From NCBI RefSeq assembly GCF_009650215.1, contig NZ_CP045851.1, positions 2,383,001-2,447,000 on the forward strand: 64,000 nt of DNA. The letters are read 5' to 3'. Source of the stretch: Actinomarinicola tropica. Its GTDB lineage: Bacteria > Actinomycetota > Acidimicrobiia > Acidimicrobiales > SKKL01. Of the stretch, positions 17,197-25,858 are shown piece by piece (positions within the stretch are counted from its first letter, which is position 1; every line of letters begins with the position of its first letter). The position numbers and the translations under genes are program-made. Below the pieces are notes generated by a model, which saw only the letters and a list, made by a program, of their open reading frames with translations, was not told where the DNA came from and searched no databases.

Positions 17197-18794
17197 GGGA
17201 GGTCGATGCCGTCGTCGTCGGCGGGGGCCACAACGGCCTCGTCGCTGCGTCGATCCTCGCCGACGCCGGCTGGGACGTGGTGGTCCTGGAAGCGGCCGAC
17301 GTCCCCGGCGGCGCGATCCGATCCGACGAGGTGGCGGCGCCCGGCTTCGTCACCGACATGTTCTCGGCCTTCTACCCGATGTCGGCGGCATCGCCGGTCC
17401 TCACCTCGCTCGGCCTGGAGGACCACGGCCTCCGGTGGACCCACGCGCCGACGGTCCTCGCCCACCCCCGGCCCGGCCGTCCTGCGGTGGTCATGCACCG
17501 CGATCCGGAGGCGACCGCCGGCGAGCTCGACGCCGAGCACCCCGGCGACGGCGACGCGTGGCTCGACCTCCAGCACTTCTGGGAGCGCGCCGGCGTCGGC
17601 GTGCTGCACTCGCTCCTCAGCCCGTTTCCGCCGATCCGGGGCGGGGTTCGCCTCGCCGCGTCGGCCCGGCTCGAGCTGCTCGAGGTGGCGCGGCTGCTCG
17701 TGATGCCCGTCCGGCGGCTCGCCGAGGAGCGCTTCGGGGGTGACGGGCCAGGACTGCTCCTCGCCGGCAACGCGCTCCACGGGGACGTCACACCGGAGTC
17801 CGCACCCTCCGCGATGCTCGCCTGGATCCTCTGCGGGCTCGGGCAGTCGGTCGGCTTCCCCGTGCCCGTCGGCGGCGCCGGCGAGCTGGCCGGTGCGCTG
17901 GTGCGCCGCGCCGAGGCGGCGGGGGCCGAGATCCGCTGCCGCTCGAAGGTCGAGCGGATCGAGGTCCGCGACGGGCGCGCCTCGATGGTGCACACCGCCG
18001 ACGGCCCGATCCGAGCGCGCCGTGCCGTCGTCGCGGCCTGCGATGCCGAGATCCTCTACCAGCGCCTCCTCGCACCCGAGGTGCTCGACGACGCGTTCCG
18101 CGTCGGTCTGCGCCGGTTCCAGCGGGCGAGCGGGACCGTCAAGGTCAACTGGGCGGTCGACGGTGCCGTGCCGTGGTCGGACCACCGCGTGGTGGGTGCG
18201 GGCACCGTCCACGTCGCCGACTCGCTCGACGAGCTGACGCGCACCGCCACGTCGCTGTCGATCGGCGAGGTCCCGGCCGATCCGTTCCTCCTGGTCGGGC
18301 AGATGAGCACGGCCGACCCGACCCGGTCGCCGTCGGGGACGGAGTCGCTGTGGGCCTACACCCACGTCCCGCAGGAGATCCGCTCCGACGCACGCGGTGA
18401 GATCACGACGCACGGCCGCCTGGAGGGCGAGGGCCTCGACGCCTTCGTCGAGCGGATGACCGACCGGATCGAACGCCTCGCGCCTGGATTCCGGGACCGC
18501 GTCGTGGGTCGCCACGTGCAGGGCCCGAACGACCTGGAGGCTGCGAACGCCAGCCTCGTGGGCGGCGACATCAGCGGTGGCACGACCCAGATCCACCAGC
18601 AGCTGATCTTCCGACCGGTACCGGGCCTCGGCCGGTCCGAGACGCCGGTGCGCGGCCTCTTCCTCGGCTCGGCCTCGGCCCACCCCGGCGGCTCCGTGCA
18701 CGGCGGCAGCGGCGCCAACGCCGCGCGCGCCGCCCTCTGGCACGACCGGCGACGCCGCGCCGCCGGGTGGGTCCGACGCCGCATCACCCGATAG
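17193..18794 (+). CDS. CrtI/phytoene-desaturase-type FAD oxidoreductase
   Basis: 533 residues. The N-terminal dinucleotide-binding fold VDAVVVGGGHNGLVAASILA with the Glu in VVVLEAADVPGGAIRSDE binds FAD. GGAGELAGALVRRAEAAGAE marks the middle, and GSASAHPGGSVHGGSGANAA near the C-terminus is the second FAD contact typical of carotenoid desaturase/PYROXD2-like enzymes. The substrate is unknown; no carotenoid synthase is nearby. Coupled to the SRPBCC gene by GTGA. The same frame is open far upstream of 17193, but that part is antisense to the 15051 and 16071 genes and is not coding. 3' overlap of 11 nt with the copper-protein gene. Confidence 0.87.
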   Translation: MREVDAVVVGGGHNGLVAASILADAGWDVVVLEAADVPGGAIRSDEVAAPGFVTDMFSAFYPMSAASPVLTSLGLEDHGLRWTHAPTVLAHPRPGRPAVVMHRDPEATAGELDAEHPGDGDAWLDLQHFWERAGVGVLHSLLSPFPPIRGGVRLAASARLELLEVARLLVMPVRRLAEERFGGDGPGLLLAGNALHGDVTPESAPSAMLAWILCGLGQSVGFPVPVGGAGELAGALVRRAEAAGAEIRCRSKVERIEVRDGRASMVHTADGPIRARRAVVAACDAEILYQRLLAPEVLDDAFRVGLRRFQRASGTVKVNWAVDGAVPWSDHRVVGAGTVHVADSLDELTRTATSLSIGEVPADPFLLVGQMSTADPTRSPSGTESLWAYTHVPQEIRSDARGEITTHGRLEGEGLDAFVERMTDRIERLAPGFRDRVVGRHVQGPNDLEAANASLVGGDISGGTTQIHQQLIFRPVPGLGRSETPVRGLFLGSASAHPGGSVHGGSGANAARAALWHDRRRRAAGWVRRRITR

Positions 18795-19188
18795 CGGCGA
18801 GGACCTCGCGGCAGACCTCCTCGCAACGCCGGCACATCTCGGCGCACACGCGGCAGTGGTCCATGTGGTCGGCGTGCGACTCGCAGTCCTCGGCACAGGC
18901 CGTGCACGCAGCGAGGCAGGCGTCGACGAGGGCCCGAGCGACGTCGGCGTCGAACGCGGTCTGGCGGGCGAGCACCCTGCTCGTGGCGGCGCACACGTCG
19001 GCGCAGTCGAGGTCGGTCCGGATGCAGTCGGCGAGCTCGGGAGAGAGACCAGGCTCCCCGAGGCACGCATCGGCGCACTGGGCGCAGATCGTCGAGCACT
19101 CGTCGAGCGTCGAGATCGCCCGGTTCAGCAGCTCGCCGTCGAGCGCCGTCGATCCCGGATAGGTCGCGATCATGTCCTTGACGGTCAT
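18784..19188 (-). CDS. Four-helix-bundle Cys-rich copper-binding protein (DUF326/Csp-like)
   Basis: 134 residues with about 17 Cys, arranged along helices: TLDECSTICAQCADACLG, DCIRTDLDCADVCAATS, DACLAACTACAEDCESH, HCRVCAEMCRRCEEVC. This spacing lines a four-helix core and matches cytosolic copper-storage (Csp3-type) and DUF326 proteins, which bind many Cu(I) ions. No signal peptide or Tat motif is present, so storage would be cytoplasmic. GGAGGAACCTGC precedes ATG at 19188, a good Shine-Dalgarno. Divergent from the DUF72 gene; no CsoR-type repeat is visible in that gap. The copper ATPase gene lies 10 kb downstream. Confidence 0.88.
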   Translation of the reverse strand: MTVKDMIATYPGSTALDGELLNRAISTLDECSTICAQCADACLGEPGLSPELADCIRTDLDCADVCAATSRVLARQTAFDADVARALVDACLAACTACAEDCESHADHMDHCRVCAEMCRRCEEVCREVLAAIG

Positions 19189-19255
19189 GCAGGTTCCTCC
19201 GATCGGTCGCCGGGTCGGTCCCGGCGGAGGCGGCGCCTACCCCGGGCGGCCAGCG

Positions 19256-20089
19256 GTGAAGCGACGACCGACGATCCCGCCGGGTTTCGCCCCGTACGAC
19301 GTCGGCAAGGGGCGCGTCGTGCGCTCCGCCACCATCCGCGTCGGCACCTCCGGGTGGGACTACGCGGACTGGCGCGGCGTCGTCTACCCCGAAGGACTGC
19401 CGAAGCGGCGGTGGTTCGAGCACTACACCTCGCTGTTCGACACGGTGGAGCTGAACGCGACCTTCTACCGGCTGCCCGCCCCCGAGACGGTGGCCCGCTG
19501 GGCGGCGCAGGCGCCCGAGGGCTTCACCTACGCCGTGAAGGTCGGTCAGTTCGGCACGCACCGCAAGAAGCTGAAGGATCCGGCCGGCTGGCTGGCGCGC
19601 CACCTGGAACGGGTGGACGTGCTCGGGCCGTCCGAGGGCCCGAACCTCATCCAGCTCCCGCCCCGCTGGCGTCGGAACCTCGAGCGGCTGGACGAGCTGC
19701 TGACGGTCGCCCCGCGCTCGCACGGGTGGGCCGTCGAGCTGCGCGACCCGTCGTGGGTGCACGACGACACCTTCGACCTGCTCGCGCGCCACGGCGCCGC
19801 GCTCTGCCTCCACGACCTGCTGGTCGACCACCCCTGGGAGCGGACGGCGGACTGGACCTACCTGCGGTTCCACGGACCCGACGCGCTCGCCGAGCCGTAC
19901 CAGGGGGCGTACGGACGGCGGCGCCTCGGCCACGTCGCCGAGCGCCTCGAGCCGTGGATCGCCGACGGCGTCGACGTGTGGGCCTACTTCAACAACGACT
20001 GGGACGGACATGCCGTCGCCGACGCCACCTGCCTGCGCGACCTGCTCGGCGCCGCGCCCGTCGTGCGTGACACGGCCGGGTCCGGGTAG
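19256..20089 (+). CDS. DUF72 family protein
   Basis: 277 residues. The family opens with IRVGTSGWDYADWRGVVYP and LNATFYRLPAPETVARW, and closes with VWAYFNNDWDGHAVADA, the conserved YFNND motif. DUF72 proteins have a TIM-barrel fold; no biochemical role is established as far as I know. The start is uncertain: GTG at 19256 gives about 20 residues before the conserved part; GTG at 19319 would start closer to it. The small acidic gene starts 29 nt after its stop, so the two may form an operon. Confidence 0.85.
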   Translation: MKRRPTIPPGFAPYDVGKGRVVRSATIRVGTSGWDYADWRGVVYPEGLPKRRWFEHYTSLFDTVELNATFYRLPAPETVARWAAQAPEGFTYAVKVGQFGTHRKKLKDPAGWLARHLERVDVLGPSEGPNLIQLPPRWRRNLERLDELLTVAPRSHGWAVELRDPSWVHDDTFDLLARHGAALCLHDLLVDHPWERTADWTYLRFHGPDALAEPYQGAYGRRRLGHVAERLEPWIADGVDVWAYFNNDWDGHAVADATCLRDLLGAAPVVRDTAGSG

Positions 20090-20118
20090 CGGCCCTCGAC
20101 GACGACGAGGAGGACGAC

Positions 20119-20394
20119 ATGGCCCCGGAGCGACACACCAGCGACCCGGTCGAGAACGAGGAAGAGGTGCTGCGGGAGTTCCCCCGTGGCGAACCGACGA
20201 GCCTCGCCGAGCAGCGCGACCTCACCGACGAGACCGGCGCCGACATCCGCGAGTACACCGGCGAGCCGGTCGACACCGGCGACGGCGTGGTGATCCCCCA
20301 GCAGCAGAACGTCGGCGAGGAGCGCAGCGTCGGCGAGGGCGAGTTCCACGACGGCGACGACGAGTCCGACCCGGGCGGCGACGCACAGGCGTGA
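20119..20394 (+). CDS. Small acidic, probably disordered protein, unknown function
   Basis: 91 residues, strongly acidic and hydrophilic, with few aliphatic residues except VVIPQQQNV near the middle; Asp/Glu/Gly-rich ends (DDESDPGGDAQA). No domain is recognised. GAGGAGGACGAC before ATG at 20119 supplies a strong Shine-Dalgarno and supports translation. It sits between DUF72 and two ferritin-like genes. The composition recalls hydrophilic stress or desiccation proteins, but this is only inference. Confidence 0.65.
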   Translation: MAPERHTSDPVENEEEVLREFPRGEPTSLAEQRDLTDETGADIREYTGEPVDTGDGVVIPQQQNVGEERSVGEGEFHDGDDESDPGGDAQA

Positions 20395-20491
20395 CGTTCA
20401 CCCCCTCAGGTGAGTGACGCATCGCCTGGACGGGGTAACGGACCGGGGAGCGCGGGGACCCAGCCACGACGTCACCCACGAGGAGCCCCGC

Positions 20492-21712
20492 ATGAACCCC
20501 CTCGACCAGACGGGCATGCCCGTCGAGGACCAGCTGCGCAGCTGGAACGACCTCAACTCCGAGCCGTACGACCCGCGGGAGGTCGATCCCTACACCCGGA
20601 CGCGGGTGATCCTCATGAACGGGATCGAGGTGGAGTCGATCATCTTCTCCCACCAGTTCGCCCGGCACACCGACAACGTCGACATCAAGCAGAAGCTGGC
20701 CGTGTCACGCCGGGCGGAGCAGCAGCAGCAGAAGGCGGTCAACAACCTCAACCCCGGCGACCAGACGCCGCTCGAGACGACGATCGGGTACGAGCAGGTC
20801 GCGGTCGACCTCACGGCGTGGCTCGCGCGCCACGAGCCGGATCCGATGCTCAAGCAGGCGCTCGACTTCGCGCTGCTCGAGGACTTCGACCACCTCTACC
20901 GGTACGCCAACCTCTACGAGCTGCTCGACGGCAAGCACGCGGCGGAGCTCACCGACTCGCTGACCGAGATCACCCCCGGTCGGCCGACCGTCGTCGAGCA
21001 CCGCCACGCGGCGGACGACGTCAAGGGCCACTTCGAGACCCACACCGTCGACCCGCTGTCACGCATGCACGTGATGACGATCGTCGCCGCCGAGCAGCAG
21101 ACGATGAACTTCTACATGAACCACGGGACCGACTGGATCGAGCCCATCGCCCGGGGTCTCTACGGCGAGATCGCGCTCGTCGAGGAGCAGCACGTCACCC
21201 ACTACGAGTCGCTGCTCGATCCGCTCGACTCGTGGCTGAAGCAGCTGGTCTTCCACGAGTACAACGAGGTCTACATGTACTGGTCGATGCTCCAGCACGA
21301 GAGCGACCGGCGGATCAAGAACCTGTGGGAGCTGCACCTCGACATGGAGCTCGGTCAGCTCCAGGTCGCCTGCGAGCTCCTCGAGCGCTACGAGGGGGTC
21401 GACCCCCGCGAGCTGCTCCCGAAGGAGCTGCCCGACACCCCGGTCACCTTCGAGCCCAACAAGCAGTACGTCCGCGACGTCCTGGCTGCACAGGTGGACC
21501 TGCGCACCGACGGCCTCGACTACGTCCCGGTCGACGATCTGCCCGACGACCACCGCTACTTCGCCGTCCAGAAGGTCGTGAACGCCGGCGGAGCACCGAG
21601 CGAGCAGGTCATCGAGGCCAACCGTGAGAAGAGCGGGCGCGAGTACCGCGACGAGACCGAGGGCGAGAACCCGGTCGTCGACCTGCGCGACCCCGCCACC
21701 GCCGATCGCTGA
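20492..21712 (+). CDS. Large ferritin-like-superfamily candidate (two helical bundles)
   Basis: 406 residues, almost wholly helical with repeated Glu/His motifs: MNGIEVESIIFSHQFARH, GYEQVAVDLTAWLAR, ALLEDFDHLYRYANLYELL in the first half; MTIVAAEQQTMNFYMNHG, EIALVEEQHVTHYESLLD, VFHEYNEVYMYWSML in the second. The two halves look like consecutive ferritin-like four-helix bundles with possible diiron ligands (Glu and ExxH). I do not recognise a named family. AGGAG lies 6-10 nt before ATG at 20492. A GGGTAA hexamer at 20433-20438 is a weak SigB-like -10 candidate. It precedes the next ferritin-like gene by 9 nt, so they are almost certainly co-transcribed. Confidence 0.75.
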   Translation: MNPLDQTGMPVEDQLRSWNDLNSEPYDPREVDPYTRTRVILMNGIEVESIIFSHQFARHTDNVDIKQKLAVSRRAEQQQQKAVNNLNPGDQTPLETTIGYEQVAVDLTAWLARHEPDPMLKQALDFALLEDFDHLYRYANLYELLDGKHAAELTDSLTEITPGRPTVVEHRHAADDVKGHFETHTVDPLSRMHVMTIVAAEQQTMNFYMNHGTDWIEPIARGLYGEIALVEEQHVTHYESLLDPLDSWLKQLVFHEYNEVYMYWSMLQHESDRRIKNLWELHLDMELGQLQVACELLERYEGVDPRELLPKELPDTPVTFEPNKQYVRDVLAAQVDLRTDGLDYVPVDDLPDDHRYFAVQKVVNAGGAPSEQVIEANREKSGREYRDETEGENPVVDLRDPATADR

Positions 21713-21721
21713 GGAGACGAG

Positions 21722-22426
21722 ATGAGCACACCCACGCTGACCCCCACCCACGAGAACGGCACCACCGCGAAGGCCTCCGACGTGGTCTACGTGCTGCCCG
21801 AGCGGCAGATGACGTCCGATCGCATCGAGCAGGAGATGGAGGACACCGGCCTCAACCGTCCCTTCGTCGCCGACCTCCTCAGCGCGATGCTCGCCCACGA
21901 GCGCTGTGGTCGGCACCTGTACCGGTCGGTCGCCGGCCGAACGCACAACCCCGTCCTGCGCAACAGGTACGAGGACTTCGGCCGCGAGACCGAGGAGCAC
22001 GTCCGGATCCTCGAGCAGATCATCGTCGCCATGGGCGGCGACCCGCAGTACGTCAGCCCGATGGCTCGCGCCACCGAGGGCCAGGACACCAAGCTCCTCG
22101 AGTCGACCTTCCTCCTCAGCGGGTCGCTCGACACGATGACCGCCGAGATGGCCATGCTCGACGCGGTGCTGCTCGCCGAGACGATCGATCAGTCGAACTG
22201 GTCGGCGATGAGCGCCATGACGGCACAGCTGCCGGAGGGAGACCTGCGTGAGACCGTCACCGGGCTCGTCGAGCAGGTCGTCGACGACGAGGACGAGCAC
22301 CTCGAGTGGGCCCGCTCGATGCGCGCCCGGATGACGATGCTGCAGGCGCAGAGCTCGACGGCCGCGGCGCTCGGCGCGAAGGCCGAGGAGATGGTCGAGA
22401 CGGTGAAGGGGTGGTTCGCCGACTGA
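21722..22426 (+). CDS. Ferritin-like domain protein
   Basis: 234 residues. After a polar 45-residue N-terminus come ferritin-type helices: SAMLAHERCGRHLYRSVAG, YEDFGRETEEHVRILEQII, MAMLDAVLLAETIDQSNW and VVDDEDEHLEWARSMRARM. Glu and EEH/EDEH elements are placed like diiron ligands. The C-terminus (AAALGAKAEEMVETVKGWFAD) is amphipathic. Likely role: iron, oxygen or peroxide chemistry under stress (inference from fold). It follows the 406-residue relative by 9 nt and ends 7 nt before the convergent aroK. Confidence 0.8.
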   Translation: MSTPTLTPTHENGTTAKASDVVYVLPERQMTSDRIEQEMEDTGLNRPFVADLLSAMLAHERCGRHLYRSVAGRTHNPVLRNRYEDFGRETEEHVRILEQIIVAMGGDPQYVSPMARATEGQDTKLLESTFLLSGSLDTMTAEMAMLDAVLLAETIDQSNWSAMSAMTAQLPEGDLRETVTGLVEQVVDDEDEHLEWARSMRARMTMLQAQSSTAAALGAKAEEMVETVKGWFAD

Positions 22427-22433
22427 CCCGCGA

Positions 22434-22985
22434 TCAGCTGCCGCCCGTCGCGAGCGCGTCGAGGACCGCCTCGACGACGGCGTCGGGCGGCAGGCCGTCG
22501 GCCTCGACGACGACGCCCGCGATGTCCCGGTACATGGCGTCGCGACGTGCGAACAGCGTCGACAGGAGCTCCTCGGGCTCGCCGTCGAGCAGGGGCCGGT
22601 GGGTGACCTCGCCACCGAGTCGCGCCGCGATCGTCTCGGGCTGCGTGCGGAGGTAGACCACCGCCGCTCCACGCTGGAGCGCCCGGACGGCTTCGCCGTC
22701 CTCGACCACCCCGCCGGGCGCAGCGAGCACGACCGGATCCTCTGCGCCGAGCGCCGCGACCACGACGGCTCGCTCGAGCGGGCGATAGGCGGCCTCGCCA
22801 CCCGCCTCCCACAGCTCGCGGACCGTCTGGCCCGTTCGGGCTTCGATCATCCGGTCGCTGTCGAGGAAGTCGCGCCCGAGCCGATCCGCCAGGGCGCGGC
22901 CGATCGTCGACTTGCCCGTGCCCATCAGCCCGACGAGCACGATCGTCGGCAACTGGTCGGCGGTGTGCGGCTGACCTCCGGTCAT
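22434..22985 (-). CDS. aroK: Shikimate kinase
   Basis: ATP-dependent phosphorylation of shikimate O3 in aromatic amino acid synthesis. 183 residues. P-loop VLVGLMGTGKSTIGRALA, shikimate-binding DSDRMIEARTGQ with its Asp pair, the Arg in YRPLERAVVVAAL, the AAPGGVV turn, and the lid segment RLGGEVTHRPLL. The frame is open upstream to 23420, but GGGGAGG 5 nt before ATG at 22985 and the family N-terminus settle the start. No other aro gene is adjacent; the upstream SDR gene is divergent. This is a stand-alone aroK, whereas it often lies next to aroB. Confidence 0.93.
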   Translation of the reverse strand: MTGGQPHTADQLPTIVLVGLMGTGKSTIGRALADRLGRDFLDSDRMIEARTGQTVRELWEAGGEAAYRPLERAVVVAALGAEDPVVLAAPGGVVEDGEAVRALQRGAAVVYLRTQPETIAARLGGEVTHRPLLDGEPEELLSTLFARRDAMYRDIAGVVVEADGLPPDAVVEAVLDALATGGS

Positions 22986-23046
22986 CGGACCTCCCCGACC
23001 CAGGTTCGCACGTTCACCTCCGCGGGCGGCGGGTAGGCCGCGGCGC

Positions 23047-24117
23047 ATGGACGCCGACCCCACCACCAGCCGCACCACCTCGTCGAGCCGCCCACGCCGG
23101 GTCGCCGTCACCGGCGCCACCGGGAACGTGGGGGTGGCGCTGCTGTCCCGGCTGCTCGCGGACCCCGGCATCGACGAGGTCGTCGGGCTCGCACGCCGCC
23201 CACCCGACTGGACGATCGACCGCCTCCGCTGGCGCCACCTCGACCTCGGCGACCCGGCCTCCGCCCGCCCCCTGCTCGCCGAGGTGTGCGGGGCGGTCGA
23301 CGCGGTGGTGCACCTCGCCTGGGCGTTCCAGCCGACGCACCACCCCGAGGAGACCTGGCAGATCAACGCCGTCGGCAGCCGGCTGGTCGTCGACGCCGCC
23401 GTCGCGGCGGGTGTCGGCACCTTCGTCCACCAGTCGTCGGTCGGGGCCTACTCCCCCGGTCCTGACGACGGCGGTCGCGTCGACGAGGCCTGGCCCACCG
23501 ATTCGCTCCCCACCGCGGGCTACGGCCGCGAGAAGGCCTACGTCGAGCGGGTGGTCGACACCATGGAGCTGGCCCGCCCGGAGATGCGCGTGGTGCGGTT
23601 CCGGCCCGCCTTCATCTTCCAGAAGGGTGCCTCCGACGAGCAGCGCCAGATCTTCGCCGGCTGGCTCCTCCCCCAGAAGCTGGTCGCCGACGGCAAGCTG
23701 CCGGTGCTGCCGTGGCCCGGCGACCTCCGCTTCCAGGCCCTCCACGCCGCCGACATGGCCGAGGCCATCTGGCTCGGGCTGACCCAGCCCGTCCGCGGCG
23801 CGTTCAACCTCGCCGCCGAGCCCGTCATCGGGTCCGACGAGATGGCCGAGGTGCTCGACGCCGGGCGGGCCGTCCACGTCCCCGTATCGGTCGTGCGCGC
23901 CGCGGTGTCCGCCGGCTGGCGCAGCCGACTCCTCCCCACCGAGCCGGCCCTGCTCGACCTGGTCGACGCCATCCCGCTGCTCGACGTGACGCGGGCGCGC
24001 ACCGAGCTCGGGTGGGAGCCGCGCCACACCGCGCTCGACGCCCTGCGGGCCCTCGTCGAGGGCTGGAGCGAGGAGCCAGAACCGCTCACCCCGGCACTGG
24101 CGGACCCCGCAGGCTGA
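23047..24117 (+). CDS. NAD(P)-dependent epimerase/dehydratase-like SDR
   Basis: 356 residues, extended short-chain dehydrogenase. Nucleotide-binding VAVTGATGNVGVALLSRLL (TGxxGxxG), VVHLAWAFQPTH on the fourth strand, FVHQSSVGAYSPG (Ser), and YGREKAYVERVV with the YxxxK pair. The C-terminal substrate domain is divergent (VRGAFNLAAEPVIGSDEMAE). The exact substrate, sugar nucleotide or otherwise, cannot be inferred. TAGGCC lies 7 nt before ATG at 23047, resembling but not matching the leaderless hexamer. Divergent from aroK. Confidence 0.85.
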   Translation: MDADPTTSRTTSSSRPRRVAVTGATGNVGVALLSRLLADPGIDEVVGLARRPPDWTIDRLRWRHLDLGDPASARPLLAEVCGAVDAVVHLAWAFQPTHHPEETWQINAVGSRLVVDAAVAAGVGTFVHQSSVGAYSPGPDDGGRVDEAWPTDSLPTAGYGREKAYVERVVDTMELARPEMRVVRFRPAFIFQKGASDEQRQIFAGWLLPQKLVADGKLPVLPWPGDLRFQALHAADMAEAIWLGLTQPVRGAFNLAAEPVIGSDEMAEVLDAGRAVHVPVSVVRAAVSAGWRSRLLPTEPALLDLVDAIPLLDVTRARTELGWEPRHTALDALRALVEGWSEEPEPLTPALADPAG

Positions 24118-24197
24118 GCGAGCTTCTACTCTCGGTTCCTTGATCGGTCCCTGCGGGTGCCGATCACGCTGGTGAGCGATCGAGGGAGATGACGCAG

Positions 24198-25148
24198 ATG
24201 ACGGGCGCGGGCAAGCTCGGACGGGTGGTGGCCGTGCTGTGCGCGGCCACGCTCGTGGGCGCGGGTTGCGGTGACGACGACTCGGGCGGCGTGGGCGCGT
24301 CCCCGGCGCCCGAGACCACGGTGGAGGCGTCGACGACCAGTGCACCGTCGGACGACGACGCGACGGCCGTCGACTTCGGCCAGCTCACCTACGACGCCGA
24401 GTGCAGCCTCCTCGACGAGATCGTCCTCGTCGACGGCGAGATGCGCCCCGAGGCGTTCAACAGCGACGTCGAGACGCTGGTCGTCACACTCGCCGACGTC
24501 GTCCCCCTCCCCGGGCGCGAGGACGACCACCTCGTCCACCTGACCTGCGATGCCGGCGGACCGGCTGGCGCGCTCACCACCCACATCTACGTCGTGATGA
24601 CCGACGACGGCGACGGCACGCCCGTCCAACGGCTGGCGCTCGTCGGCGAGGCCGATGCCCGGGCCGTCGTCAACGACGACGGCGTCGTCGTGGTGTCGGA
24701 CACGGTCCACGGCGCGAGCGATCCCAGCTGCTGCCCGAGCGTCGAGCGCTCACGTCAGATCGTGTGGGACGGCGACGAGCCCGTCGTGGTCGAGGGCGGA
24801 CGTCCCGACGCCCCGCCGGCGTCGACCCCGCCGACGGACGGGGCGTGCGTCGCCCACGAGCTCGCAGTGGGGTGGGCGGACGCCGGCGAGGTCGAGAGCT
24901 TCGAGCAGGCGCTGGTCGCCGCCGGGTTCGATCCGGGTCCGCTCGACGGCCAGCTGGACCAGGCGACCATCGACGCCACCGTGCGGTTGATCGAGTTCAA
25001 CGCCGGGAACCCCGAGCTACGGGCCGGTCCGGACGCCCCCTACGACAACCTGCACGCCGAGGCCAGCCGCCACGGCACCGTGCGGGAGCCGGTCCTCCGC
25101 GTGCTCGGGGTGGCCTGCGACGCCGTCGAGCCGCTGCCCGCCAACTGA
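24198..25148 (+). CDS. Exported lipoprotein-like protein with peptidoglycan-binding-type C-terminus
   Basis: 316 residues. N-terminal signal GRVVAVLCAATLVGAGC ends in a lipobox-like VGAGC (Leu is missing at -3, so lipidation is likely but not sure), followed by an acidic DDDSGG linker. The middle domain has Cys residues (YDAECSLLDE, LTCDAGGP, DPSCCPSVER). The C-terminal 80 residues (EQALVAAGFDPGPLDGQLDQ, ATIDATVRLIEFN) resemble the PG_binding_1 three-helix module. ATG at 24198 is chosen over ATG at 24189 because GAGGGAG then lies 9 nt upstream. It precedes the next gene by 14 nt. Confidence 0.75.
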   Translation: MTGAGKLGRVVAVLCAATLVGAGCGDDDSGGVGASPAPETTVEASTTSAPSDDDATAVDFGQLTYDAECSLLDEIVLVDGEMRPEAFNSDVETLVVTLADVVPLPGREDDHLVHLTCDAGGPAGALTTHIYVVMTDDGDGTPVQRLALVGEADARAVVNDDGVVVVSDTVHGASDPSCCPSVERSRQIVWDGDEPVVVEGGRPDAPPASTPPTDGACVAHELAVGWADAGEVESFEQALVAAGFDPGPLDGQLDQATIDATVRLIEFNAGNPELRAGPDAPYDNLHAEASRHGTVREPVLRVLGVACDAVEPLPAN

Positions 25149-25162
25149 TCCGGAGCCACGAC

Positions 25163-25834
25163 ATGACCGAACCCCCGTCCCCCTCCGGCGAGCCGCCGGC
25201 ACCCGGCTGGTGGCTGGCATCCGACGGGCAGTGGTACGCACCTGAGCTGCACCCCGACGCTCGCCCCGCGCCGCCGCCCCCTCCACCGACCGGCGCCGCA
25301 TCGTCGGCCGCTCCGGCCGCTCCGTCCGCTCCGCCTCCGACGACCGGGCCCGTGGACGAGGAGCGTCCGAAGCCCCGCCTGTGGGTGCTGATCGGCGGCG
25401 CGTGGATGGCGCTGTGCTGGATCGGGATCATCGCCTCCTTCGCGTCGGGCAACCCCGGTCCCGCCCTCCTGTTCGTCGTGCTGATGGTCCCGGTGAACCT
25501 GCTCTGGCGCTTCGTGTACTGGCGCCGGCGCCGGACGCCCGAGTACCGGATCATGAGGAACGCCCCGACGTCGGGCTTCACCACCGACCACATGATGGTC
25601 GGCCTCACCTACGGCGGATCCACCCTCGACGACAAGGGGATGCGACGGATGCAGGCCGACTACGCGGCGGCCGACGCCCGCCAAGCGGCGGGGCCGAACG
25701 TCACGGGACGCATCCTGCAGCGCGGCGTCAACCGCGGGTGCGGATCGATGGTCGCCGGCTTCATCTTCCCGATGCGCGACGCCTGGCGCGAGCTGCGCTT
25801 CGCCAACGGCGGGCGGAAGCCGCCGGTCATCTGA
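25163..25834 (+). CDS. DUF2510-like membrane protein
   Basis: 223 residues. The N-terminus is the DUF2510-type Trp-rich motif PAPGWWLASDGQWYAPELHP, then a Pro/Ala-rich linker and two membrane helices (RLWVLIGGAWMALCWIGII and PALLFVVLMVPVNLLWRFVY). A cytoplasmic C-terminal region has FTTDHMMVGLTYGG and a conserved-looking RNAPTSG. Its function is unknown; DUF2510 occurs at the N-termini of many actinobacterial membrane proteins. CGGAG is a modest Shine-Dalgarno. Follows the lipoprotein gene by 14 nt. Confidence 0.72.
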   Translation: MTEPPSPSGEPPAPGWWLASDGQWYAPELHPDARPAPPPPPPTGAASSAAPAAPSAPPPTTGPVDEERPKPRLWVLIGGAWMALCWIGIIASFASGNPGPALLFVVLMVPVNLLWRFVYWRRRRTPEYRIMRNAPTSGFTTDHMMVGLTYGGSTLDDKGMRRMQADYAAADARQAAGPNVTGRILQRGVNRGCGSMVAGFIFPMRDAWRELRFANGGRKPPVI

Positions 25835-25846
25835 TCACCCCACCGG

Positions 25847-25858
25847 TACGCTGCGCGG
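25847..25858 (+). promoter_or_regulatory. Candidate leaderless -10 for the 25859 gene
   Basis: TACGCT (25847-25852), then 6 nt, then GTG at 25859. It lies in the 24-nt gap after the 25163 gene. Confidence 0.45.

Noticed and set aside
19189-19255. CsoR-like operator upstream of the copper-storage gene
   Set aside because: TACCCCGGG occurs, but the second half-site is missing, so the inverted repeat is not formed.
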